39,000 bases of DNA from positions 1 through 39,000 of the IMG/VR virus record IMGVR_UViG_3300032313_001324. The stretch is one strand, 5' to 3'. This DNA is from a virus. Under the pieces are notes generated by a model. The model ran no database searches. It was not told where the DNA came from and was given only the letters and a program-made list of their open reading frames with translations. Below, one piece after another: positions 25,133-30,947 of the stretch. The position numbers and the translations under genes were made by a program. Position 1 is the stretch's first letter, and each line of letters opens with the position of its first letter.

Positions 25133-25366
25133 ATGAAATGTATCAAATGTAGAGAAATAATCCCTGAGGGGAGGTTAAAAGCAATACCAGAAACAAAAAC
25201 ATGCACCAGCTGTTCAGGTGCTAGAATGAAAGGTGTTGTAACATTAATGAAAGGTGAAGGAGATCATACTTGGATAGAAACTATTCATTTGGATGCTGAT
25301 GACTATGATCGTTACTTAGCACAAGAAAAAAAACAAAACCCACCACCCCAAGAGGAGGAACAATAA
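25133..25366 (+). CDS. DksA/TraR-type zinc finger protein, 77 aa
   Basis: CIKCREIIPEGRLKAIPETK followed by CTSCSGARM matches the C4 zinc finger of the DksA/TraR family (CxxC, RLxAxP, CxxC). DksA-like proteins bind in the RNA polymerase secondary channel and modulate transcription, but this copy lacks the long coiled coil. Here it is probably a reduced version or a zinc finger of related fold. The C-terminal tail is Gln/Pro/Glu-rich. The start follows a TATATTTA box by five bases, so it could be leaderless. Confidence 0.72.
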   Translation: MKCIKCREIIPEGRLKAIPETKTCTSCSGARMKGVVTLMKGEGDHTWIETIHLDADDYDRYLAQEKKQNPPPQEEEQ

Positions 25367-26011
25367 ATGCCTTCCCCCAAACCTTTTACAAAAGAACAGG
25401 TCCTTAGTGCAATGGACAAAACAAAGTCCGTAAGAGGAGCTGCTCGTTACTTAAACTGTTCATATCAACATCTTAAAAAGTGGATGAAACTTTATAAAGA
25501 TGAGGCCACAGGTAAAACACTATTTGAATCACATAAAAATCCATCAGGTAAAGGTATTCCTAAATTTTTAAGTCATGCCCCTTTTGGTAGAAAAGAACCA
25601 GCTATTCTAGACATTATGAATGGTGTTATTGATCCTTCCAATTTTAGTCCTCAAAAAATTAAATATAGAATGATTGAGGGAGGTTATTTAAAAGAGGAAT
25701 GCTATAAATGTGGTTTTCATGAGCGTAGAGTATTAGATTATAAAATACCATTACTAATGCATTTTAAAAATGGTAATAAGATGAATTATACCTTTGAAAA
25801 TGTTGAAATGCTATGTTATAATTGTTATTATATTTCTGTGGGTGACTTATATACAGGTAAACAAATTGAGGGAATTGAGGACCATAAACCAATATATAAT
25901 GCTCAAGTAGATTGGGAGGTTGATAGTTATACTTTAGAACGTTTTAAAGAATTAGGATTATATGATCCAAAACCTTTAGAGGATGGAAGCGAATTTATAA
26001 GTCGACTTTAA
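25367..26011 (+). CDS. HTH plus HNH-like zinc domain protein
   Basis: 214 residues. An N-terminal helix-turn-helix style region (SVRGAARYLNCSYQHLKKWM) is followed by a linker. A zinc domain similar to HNH endonucleases is CYKCGFHERRVLDYKIP, then LMHFKNGNKMNYTFENVEML and CYNCYY. The final His of an HNH motif is Tyr here (NCYY where NCH is typical), so catalytic activity is doubtful. A DNA-binding protein is likely. The start follows the zinc-finger gene directly (stop TAA, then ATG), so the two may be a regulatory pair. Confidence 0.68.
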   Translation: MPSPKPFTKEQVLSAMDKTKSVRGAARYLNCSYQHLKKWMKLYKDEATGKTLFESHKNPSGKGIPKFLSHAPFGRKEPAILDIMNGVIDPSNFSPQKIKYRMIEGGYLKEECYKCGFHERRVLDYKIPLLMHFKNGNKMNYTFENVEMLCYNCYYISVGDLYTGKQIEGIEDHKPIYNAQVDWEVDSYTLERFKELGLYDPKPLEDGSEFISRL

Positions 26012-26023
26012 GTTTAAATATTT

Positions 26024-26185
26024 ATGATGGTGAAAAATAAAAAACATGATAAGCTAGTTAGTAGCTATGAAAAACAGAAACAAAATCACCTAGAAAAATT
26101 AGCAACAAAACAGCTTAAAAGTAAAGATAAAATAGACAATTTAAAAACAAAATATGTGGATGGGGATTTTTTAAAATTATTTTAA
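26024..26185 (+). CDS. small charged coiled-coil-like protein, 53 aa
   Basis: MMVKNKKHDKLVSSYEKQKQ and further Lys/Glu/Gln heptad-like residues form a single helix of about 40 residues. The tail VDGDFLKLF ends in hydrophobics that could dock on a partner. The frame opens with two ATGs in a row. No family is recognised. It is close upstream of the next gene (two bases). Confidence 0.6.
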   Translation: MMVKNKKHDKLVSSYEKQKQNHLEKLATKQLKSKDKIDNLKTKYVDGDFLKLF

Positions 26186-26187
26186 TT

Positions 26188-26496
26188 ATGGCAGAAGAAA
26201 TAGTAGTAAACAACAGTGAAGAATTCCAGGAAATGGTTGATAATAAAGACTTCAGAATAGCTAATGCTATTGTAACATCTATACTATCTAACCTTACCAC
26301 TAAGAAGAAAAACGTTCATATTCTATCAGTCAATTGTGTTGAAGATCAAGCAGTATATGATTTGACATTAGATAGAAAATTCTTTACAGATACACTAGAG
26401 GAAAACTTAAAATACTTTATTGAACAAGAACGATATGAAGAGTGCCAAAAAATAGTAGAGGCAATAAATAACTTAAAGAAAAAATCTACTAAGTAA
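26188..26496 (+). CDS. hypothetical protein, 102 aa
   Basis: A soluble protein of mainly helical type. Segments are SEEFQEMVDNKDFRIANAIV and SILSNLTTKKKNVHILSV, then the acidic helices DTLEENLKYFIEQERYEECQ and KIVEAINNLKKK. No family is recognised. Its coding end precedes the inverted repeat and promoter at 26497, suggesting an operon boundary. Confidence 0.68.
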   Translation: MAEEIVVNNSEEFQEMVDNKDFRIANAIVTSILSNLTTKKKNVHILSVNCVEDQAVYDLTLDRKFFTDTLEENLKYFIEQERYEECQKIVEAINNLKKKSTK

Positions 26497-26536
26497 ATTT
26501 GGGGGAGTGAAAATATTTTATTATATTCCCCCAAAT
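26497..26536 (+). promoter_or_regulatory. promoter embedded in a perfect inverted repeat
   Basis: ATTTGGGGGA (26497-26506) and TCCCCCAAAT (26527-26536) are exactly complementary, separated by 20 bases. The promoter elements lie in the arms: TTTG (26498-26501) in the left, and TATATTCC (26522-26529) at the edge of the right, with the standard 20-base spacer. It lies just before the glucosaminidase gene. The repeat could be an operator, or a bidirectional terminator stem without a T run. Confidence 0.62.
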
Positions 26537-26543
26537 AAAAGTT

Positions 26544-27110
26544 ATGACATATAAATTTAATCCAAACACTCTAAATTACGAAAAAAACAACAAAACCCTA
26601 TACAAATATGTGTTATTAGGGATTGGTATTTCATTACTTACTTTTATAGTAGGAAGACAAACAAGTTTATATAATCTAACTAAGTATGAAAAGGAACTAA
26701 TAGTTTTAAATTTAGAACAAGAAAAAAATAAATTTACTGAAGAAAAATTAGTATATCTACTTAAAGAACTTAATGTACGTTTTCCTCATATTGTAATGGC
26801 TCAAGCATTATTAGAAACAGGTAATTTTAAATCAAAAGTATTTTTACAGAATAATAATTGTTTCGGTATGAAACAAGCCCAAGTTCGTGTAAATACAGCT
26901 AAAGGTACAAGTTTAAATCACGCTTATTATGATTCGTGGAAGGAAAGTGTTTATGACTATGCTTTTTATAGTTGTCGTTATTTACATAATGCACAAACAG
27001 AAGATGAATATTATGCTGCATTAGATGCCTCATATGCCGAAGCATCTCAGTATTCAAAAACATTAAAAAGTATTGTAGAAAAAAGAGGTTTAAGAAAATT
27101 ATTCAAATAA
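26544..27110 (+). CDS. membrane-anchored glucosaminidase (lysin-like)
   Basis: 188 residues. A membrane helix (YVLLGIGISLLTFIVG, 22-37) is followed by a Glu/Lys-rich linker and a C-terminal glucosaminidase domain: HIVMAQALLETGNF with E91 as catalytic acid, then NNCFGMK. These fit the FlgJ/Bax/LytD-type endo-beta-N-acetylglucosaminidase family, which cuts peptidoglycan. The N-terminal helix could be a signal-anchor for export to the periplasm without a classical holin. A role in lysis or in peptidoglycan remodelling is likely. It is the first gene after the promoter at 26498. Confidence 0.82.
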   Translation: MTYKFNPNTLNYEKNNKTLYKYVLLGIGISLLTFIVGRQTSLYNLTKYEKELIVLNLEQEKNKFTEEKLVYLLKELNVRFPHIVMAQALLETGNFKSKVFLQNNNCFGMKQAQVRVNTAKGTSLNHAYYDSWKESVYDYAFYSCRYLHNAQTEDEYYAALDASYAEASQYSKTLKSIVEKRGLRKLFK

Positions 27111-27167
27111 TATTGATAAAATGTTATGCTTTTTTCAATTTTCCAATATGTATAATCAACATACACT

Positions 27168-27752
27168 ATGAAAAAGGGAGAAAACAAAAAATCTGGAGAA
27201 CGTAATCTAATTCCATTAGGAACAAAATTTGGAAAACTAACAACAATTAGTGAATCCCAAAGTATTAAAAAAAGATGGGGATATCATAAAATTACAAAAG
27301 AACCAATTTATACAACTGTATTTCATTATGAAGTTATGTGTGAGTGTGGTAATGTTAGATTCTTACCTAAGACACAACTTACAACAGGAGTAATGAAAAC
27401 TTGTGGTTGTACAAAGTTAGGTATAAAACAATATAAAGATATTCCACGTTGGTTAATTAGAATGTTTAAAAGTCAAGCAGATGCAAAAAATAAGAAATGG
27501 GATGTTAGTTTAGAATATTTAGGAGATTTATATGAACAACAAAAGGGAAAATGTATGTATACAGGATGGGAGTTACAAATAAATGGCGCTAAACAAAGTA
27601 AAACAGCTTCTTTAGATAGAATTAACAGCTCTAAAGGATACATAGAAGGAAATGTTCAGTGGGTTCACAAAGATGTTAACATAGCAAAAAATAAATTATC
27701 TCATGAAGACTTTATAAAATTATGCCAAGATGTATCCAAAAAATTTATTTAA
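27168..27752 (+). CDS. HNH homing endonuclease
   Basis: 194 residues. An N-terminal region LIPLGTKFGKLTTISESQS plus CECGNVRFLPKTQLTTG and KTCGCTKLG is typical of free-standing phage HNH endonucleases. The HNH core includes KCMYTGWELQI, ASLDRINSSKGYIEGNVQWV and VNIAKNKLSHEDFIKLC. Such genes are mobile and often insert between host genes. This one lies in a 57-base-flanked gap between the lysin gene and a small gene. The conserved DRINSSKGY element and the following Asn are intact, so activity is plausible. Confidence 0.87.
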   Translation: MKKGENKKSGERNLIPLGTKFGKLTTISESQSIKKRWGYHKITKEPIYTTVFHYEVMCECGNVRFLPKTQLTTGVMKTCGCTKLGIKQYKDIPRWLIRMFKSQADAKNKKWDVSLEYLGDLYEQQKGKCMYTGWELQINGAKQSKTASLDRINSSKGYIEGNVQWVHKDVNIAKNKLSHEDFIKLCQDVSKKFI

Positions 27753-27776
27753 ATAAAAACATGCGTATTTATATGT

Positions 27777-27928
27777 ATGGCAAAAGCAAAAAAACCAACC
27801 TTAAGTGCTTCTTCTTCATATAAAGAAAAACCAAAAAATCAAGAAAAGGTATTGTAGCAAAAACAAAATCAAGTAAGACAAAAACATCAAAGTTATATAA
27901 AAAAACATCAGTAGGACAAGGAAATTAA
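27777..27928 (+). pseudogene. small basic phage protein gene with a frameshift (programmed or broken)
   Basis: The ATG frame begins MAKAKKPTLSASSSYKEKPK and meets a TAG at 27855-27857 after 26 codons. The -1 frame is open past that point. It reads GIVAKTKSSKTKTSKLYKKT and ends SVGQGN before a TAA at 27926-27928, a continuation in the same Ser/Thr/Lys-rich style. The slip can be placed at 27833-27839, A-AAA-AAT, which has the form of a -1 slippery heptamer. The fused product would have about 50 residues. Alternatives are a natural mutation or a one-base error in the A6 run. The ending resembles conserved small basic proteins of T4-like phages. Confidence 0.5.
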
Positions 27929-27933
27929 AATTT

Positions 27934-28068
27934 ATGAGTAAAGTAAGCAATTCACAAAGACTAGCAGTTTTAAAAATTTGGTTAGAAGACCTAAAGAAGA
28001 ACAAAAAACAACGTAACAACAAAAAACAACCCAAATGGTTATTAGAAGATTTAACTGATGAAGATTAG
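27934..28068 (+). CDS. small basic hypothetical protein, 44 aa
   Basis: The ATG five bases after the previous stop opens MSKVSNSQRLAVLKIWLEDL. A Lys/Asn-rich patch and the ending WLLEDLTDED follow. Most of it is one amphipathic helix. The WLEDL and WLLEDL segments are internal near-repeats. The gene overlaps the next one by 11 bases. No family is recognised. Confidence 0.6.
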   Translation: MSKVSNSQRLAVLKIWLEDLKKNKKQRNNKKQPKWLLEDLTDED

Positions 28069-28246
28069 GTCTATAAGCGTTATAGAGATGTTTGATTCAT
28101 TATCTGAGGAAACATTAATACAAATTGCAGACAAAGATTGGGAAAGTCTTGAACGTTTATGTATAGCTCTTACTTTAGATATACAACTTTTAAGAGAAGA
28201 AATTGAATATTCTAGAAAATATCCAACAGAAAATTTGGCTTCCTAA
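28058..28246 (+). CDS. hypothetical protein, 62 aa
   Basis: Starts inside the end of the previous gene and reads MKIRSISVIEMFDSLSEETL, followed by mostly helical acidic residues. The last codons (Glu-Asn-Leu-Ala-Ser) encode the -33 element of the following promoter. No family is recognised. The overlap and the promoter placement suggest that it is real and terminal in its transcript. Confidence 0.62.
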   Translation: MKIRSISVIEMFDSLSEETLIQIADKDWESLERLCIALTLDIQLLREEIEYSRKYPTENLAS

Positions 28247-28265
28247 GATTTTGTTCGTATATTTA
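28234..28265 (+). promoter_or_regulatory. promoter cassette for the SWIM gene
   Basis: TTTG (28234-28237), a 20-base spacer, TATATTTA (28258-28265). The block continues with TGTCATAATAAAGGTTATG into the start at 28282. It is nearly identical to the cassette at 28946, so both look like copies of one regulatory module with a short leader carrying AAAGG. Confidence 0.78.
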
Positions 28266-28281
28266 TGTCATAATAAAGGTT

Positions 28282-28740
28282 ATGGCATTACATAAAATAA
28301 TTCAAAAACACAAAGTAACAATTTTAGGTCAAGAGATTACCTACACAAATCAGTTTATTAAACATACTGAAGGTACTAGTTATGGTTTTAAACCAAGCTC
28401 TAGTTTAATTAGTAGTTCAAGTCAATTATTTAAATATGATTATGAACATCCCATACTAGCACCTACACTGTATGAATCTAAAGGACAAAAATATATTATT
28501 CCCTCTTGGATTAAAGTTCATCCTAAAACCACATACAGTGATATTAACTGGATTAAACCTGAGGTAAAGAAAATTGAACCTGAAAAAAATTCTTGGAAAT
28601 TTGAATCAAGCAGTGCACCTGGTACTTTTTATATAGTTAAACAATCAGGATTAAAATTGAGTTGTAACTGCCCAGGTGTTTGGAGATCTAAAGATCGTCG
28701 TTGTAAACATATTAAACAAGTAGAAAATGATAACAAATAA
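28282..28740 (+). CDS. SWIM zinc finger protein
   Basis: 152 residues. The C-terminus has the SWIM signature CxC-x10-CxH: SCNCPGVWRSKDRRCKH with C128, C130, C141 and H143. It is preceded by FYIVKQSGLKL, which forms the strand of the fold. SWIM domains bind DNA or proteins and occur in recombination and transposase factors. The first 110 residues (TNQFIKHTEGTSYG, ILAPTLYESKGQKYIIPSW) are unassigned. It overlaps the next gene by 14 bases. Confidence 0.75.
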   Translation: MALHKIIQKHKVTILGQEITYTNQFIKHTEGTSYGFKPSSSLISSSSQLFKYDYEHPILAPTLYESKGQKYIIPSWIKVHPKTTYSDINWIKPEVKKIEPEKNSWKFESSSAPGTFYIVKQSGLKLSCNCPGVWRSKDRRCKHIKQVENDNK

Positions 28741-28945
28741 ACGTCCTGTAAAAGAAAAAATCGAAATCGATTTACAAGGTCCTGATGGTAATGCTTTTAC
28801 TTTATTAGGTATAGCTAGAGATTTAGCTATTCAATTAGATTTGGATTGGAATTATATTCATAGTGAAATGACATCAAGTGATTATGAAAATCTAATCCAA
28901 GTTATGGATCATTATTTTGGTGATTTTATAGTCATGTATAAGTAA
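28727..28945 (+). CDS. conserved phage hypothetical protein, 72 aa
   Basis: The core EIDLQGPDGNAFTLLGIARD followed by the helix LAIQLDLDWNYIHSEM and the ending DHYFGDFIVMYK is a pattern I know from many phages (a small acidic protein with GPDGNAF). Its function is unknown. The stop codon is at 28943-28945, immediately before the -33 element of the next promoter. Confidence 0.72.
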   Translation: MITNKRPVKEKIEIDLQGPDGNAFTLLGIARDLAIQLDLDWNYIHSEMTSSDYENLIQVMDHYFGDFIVMYK

Positions 28946-28977
28946 TTTGGCTTCCTGAAAAATGGTTCGTATATTCA
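28946..28977 (+). promoter_or_regulatory. promoter cassette before gene 28994
   Basis: TTTG (28946-28949), 20 bases, TATATTCA (28970-28977), then CGTCATAATAAAGGTTATG into the ATG at 28994. The -33 context (AATTTGGCTTCCT) is identical to that at 28234, and the leader is the same. Confidence 0.78.
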
Positions 28978-28993
28978 CGTCATAATAAAGGTT

Positions 28994-29413
28994 ATGAAAG
29001 AAAATAGAGGAAGACCAAAAGAAATTCAAACAGAACAGTCTGATAAATGGACTAGAGAATTTTATGAAGTACCAACTAAACCAGAATTAGGTTGGAAAAT
29101 GGTTTGGCATTATGATGTGGATAAAAACACAGCAGGTCCATTTAAAACCGAAGTAACTTATCCAAAAGGCCATAAACATGATAGAGTTAAAGCCGATAAA
29201 GGTAAAGCATATAATGGACAACCTGTGGTTATGGTATTTAAAACATCAGAACGTTCAAATGCTAAAACCAAAATGAAGATTTGGAATAATGAAAATATAG
29301 ATTATATCATTTCAGCCCCCACACTACCAGGTGTACCGGATGATGCTATTATATTAGAATGTGGTGTTGGTGAAAGTTTTATTGATATTTATAAACAAAA
29401 GTATAAAATATAA
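28994..29413 (+). CDS. hypothetical protein, 139 aa
   Basis: A soluble, mixed-charge protein. Landmarks are GWKMVWHYDVDKNTAGPF, YPKGHKHDRVKADKG and IILECGVGESFIDIYKQKYK. The strand-rich centre, VVMVFKTSERSNAKTKM, suggests an alpha/beta fold. No family is recognised. It follows a strong promoter cassette and is 12 bases from the next gene. Confidence 0.68.
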   Translation: MKENRGRPKEIQTEQSDKWTREFYEVPTKPELGWKMVWHYDVDKNTAGPFKTEVTYPKGHKHDRVKADKGKAYNGQPVVMVFKTSERSNAKTKMKIWNNENIDYIISAPTLPGVPDDAIILECGVGESFIDIYKQKYKI

Positions 29414-29425
29414 TATTTATAACAT

Positions 29426-30109
29426 ATGGCAACTAGAGGACAAATAGCTTATTTAGCAAACCCAAACACAATATTTTCAATTTACAATCATTATGATTCT
29501 TACCCAGAACATTTAGGTAAAGCATTAACTTCTCACTTTAATTCAGATAATGATGCAGAAGATGTAGTAATGAATGGTGGTGATATTAGGTTCATTGATG
29601 ATGATGGAACTGTAGATCGTTTTGATAGAGGAGGAGCTAAGCAAATCAAAGGTGAAGAACCAGAAGATTTATTTAATGAATTATATTCATATTCCGATAA
29701 AACAACAGCTGATTATGTTTATGTTTGGTTAGAAAATAAATGGATCACTCTTCCTATGAACAAAGGTAGAGAATACTTTGTAGGTACCTTACTTGATTCA
29801 ATTAGAAAAATAGAACCAACTATGAACGAAAGTTATACAGATGCCACTAATAATGAACTAGCTTCATATATTGGTACACTCCAAAACGAAATAGGAAATG
29901 AAGAAAATCCTGAAAAATTAGCAATGCTTAAGCAAGATCTTGAGGATGTTAAACGTGAGCTTAAAAAAAGAAAATCTACTAAAGTAAATTCTCATTATGT
30001 AAGTAATGAAGAAGCAGATGAAGATGCTAGATTAGCTAAAATGAAAGAGATTGAATTAAATGAATCCTTTATTCACCAAATGAAATACCGTGCAGGTATT
30101 ATAAAATAA
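29426..30109 (+). CDS. conserved phage protein (MATRGxIAYL family), 227 aa
   Basis: The start MATRGQIAYLANPN, the YNHYDSYPEHLGKAL segment and NGGDIRFIDDDGTVD belong to a widespread phage family of unknown function. The middle has an acidic helical region. The C-terminus ends ESFIHQMKYRAGIIK, which resembles a short closing motif seen at the ends of several proteins in T4-type phages. Function is unknown. It ends 23 bases before the terminator-promoter at 30133. Confidence 0.74.
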   Translation: MATRGQIAYLANPNTIFSIYNHYDSYPEHLGKALTSHFNSDNDAEDVVMNGGDIRFIDDDGTVDRFDRGGAKQIKGEEPEDLFNELYSYSDKTTADYVYVWLENKWITLPMNKGREYFVGTLLDSIRKIEPTMNESYTDATNNELASYIGTLQNEIGNEENPEKLAMLKQDLEDVKRELKKRKSTKVNSHYVSNEEADEDARLAKMKEIELNESFIHQMKYRAGIIK

Positions 30110-30132
30110 TTTAGAACGATTCTAAATGAACT

Positions 30133-30159
30133 AAAGGGGTGGCTGTGTCATCCCTTTTT
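30133..30159 (+). terminator. rho-independent terminator
   Basis: An 11-bp stem with GU wobbles runs from AAAGGG at 30133 to CCCTTT ending 30157, has a three-base loop (TGT, 30144-30146), and ends in five T residues (30155-30159). It lies 23 bases after the stop of gene 29426. Its left arm overlaps the -33 region of the next promoter. Confidence 0.78.
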
Positions 30160-30169
30160 CGTATATTTA
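30138..30169 (+). promoter_or_regulatory. promoter before gene 30174, overlapping a terminator
   Basis: GGTGGCT at 30138 lies in register with TTTGGCT of the other cassettes, and TATATTTA is at 30162-30169 with a 20-base spacer. TTTG is degraded to GGTG, so this is the weakest of the set. The ATG is five bases after the -7 box, so a leaderless start is likely. Confidence 0.6.
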
Positions 30170-30173
30170 CGAC

Positions 30174-30314
30174 ATGATGAAAGAGCAAGATAAAATAGAG
30201 GGTTTAAATAGAAGACACGTTGCCCAAATTATTAGACGAAATATGGTTCAACGTGTGAAAGACAGTAAAAAAGTTTACGATCGAAAAAAAGAAAGAAAAA
30301 ATTTGGCTTTTTAA
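30174..30314 (+). CDS. small basic phage protein, 46 aa
   Basis: Two ATGs in a row start MMKEQDKIEGLNRRHVAQII, then RRNMVQRVKDSKKVYDRKK, a very basic helical protein. It resembles the small 'NRxHVAxII' phage proteins, which are probably DNA- or RNA-binding. It ends KNLAF with the last codons providing the next -33 element. Confidence 0.65.
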   Translation: MMKEQDKIEGLNRRHVAQIIRRNMVQRVKDSKKVYDRKKERKNLAF

Positions 30315-30333
30315 GATAGAGTTCGTATATTCA
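30302..30333 (+). promoter_or_regulatory. promoter cassette before gene 30361
   Basis: TTTG (30302-30305), 20 bases, TATATTCA (30326-30333). The -33 lies in the last codons of gene 30174. The leader ends AATAAAGGTTATG, the same start context as the cassettes at 28234 and 28946. Confidence 0.75.
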
Positions 30334-30360
30334 CGGTATAAAGATAAAAAAATAAAGGTT

Positions 30361-30531
30361 ATGATAAATTTAGAAAACGTTAAAAAGGCAGTACAATTAC
30401 AAAAAGAAGCAAATTTTGATATTAATTTATTTGGTCAAGCCAACAATGTAAGGGTAAATGAAATGTTAGAATTGATTGATGATTTTAGCTGTGCCGAAAA
30501 TGAGTTATTTATTGAATTAATGAACAAATAA
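30361..30531 (+). CDS. hypothetical protein, 56 aa
   Basis: MINLENVKKAVQLQKEANF continues with DINLFGQANNVRVNEMLELI and ends in acidic helical residues IELMNK. It is a small, mainly helical protein without a recognised family. It has its own promoter and an AAAGGTTATG start context. Confidence 0.62.
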   Translation: MINLENVKKAVQLQKEANFDINLFGQANNVRVNEMLELIDDFSCAENELFIELMNK

Positions 30532-30542
30532 AAATAAAAGTT

Positions 30543-30767
30543 ATGAAAAAAACAAATATAGTTACTCCAATGTGGGACAAATGCAAAAATGCACTTGCCG
30601 AAAATAATTTAGAATTAGCCGATACTTTATTAATGACTCTAATTTTTAGATTAGGTGAATATACAATCAAGGGTTATAGAGATGCCGATGTGATTGAAGG
30701 TGCTAAGCTCGAAGTATGGAAAGAAAGGGCCTGGTACAGTTTAGAAAATGCTGGTTTAATGGATTAA
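30543..30767 (+). CDS. hypothetical protein, 74 aa
   Basis: A helical protein with MWDKCKNALAENNLELADT, a TPR-like or four-helix pattern, and WKERAWYSLENAGL. It follows the previous stop by 11 bases with AAAAGTTATG as the start context. No family is recognised. Confidence 0.66.
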   Translation: MKKTNIVTPMWDKCKNALAENNLELADTLLMTLIFRLGEYTIKGYRDADVIEGAKLEVWKERAWYSLENAGLMD

Positions 30768-30770
30768 GTT

Positions 30771-30905
30771 ATGACTGTTGACGAGAAACAAAAATTATAC
30801 GAGGAATTATCTTATATATTAGATATGTTAGATAATGGTAATTCAAATATAGCCTCAAGTACACTAGAGGATTTGATTGAAAAAATTAAAAACGATGAAC
30901 TATGA
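30771..30905 (+). CDS. small acidic helical protein, 44 aa
   Basis: MTVDEKQKLYEELSYILDML is followed by a Gly/Asn turn and SSTLEDLIEKIKNDEL: two amphipathic helices joined by a turn. The start is three bases after the upstream stop. It overlaps the short MSEKRG frame by ATGA. No family is recognised. Confidence 0.6.
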   Translation: MTVDEKQKLYEELSYILDMLDNGNSNIASSTLEDLIEKIKNDEL

Positions 30906-30946
30906 GTGAAAAGCGAGGAATCATAATATGTATCATAAATAGATAA
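30902..30946 (+). other. short frame MSEKRG..., possible severed start of gene 31585
   Basis: A 14-codon frame starting in an ATGA overlap with the preceding gene reads MSEKRG then IIICIINR and stops. The EKRG matches the start of gene 31585 (MEKRGQ), although every codon differs in its third base or is otherwise shifted. The HNH gene lies between. This may be the original start of the downstream gene, cut off by insertion of the HNH gene; chance is the main alternative. Confidence 0.35.
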
Positions 30947-30947
30947 T

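Noticed and set aside
27111-27167. Promoter for the HNH gene at 27168
   Set aside because: A TATAATCA string lies at 27151 but there is no -33 partner at the right distance; left unassigned.
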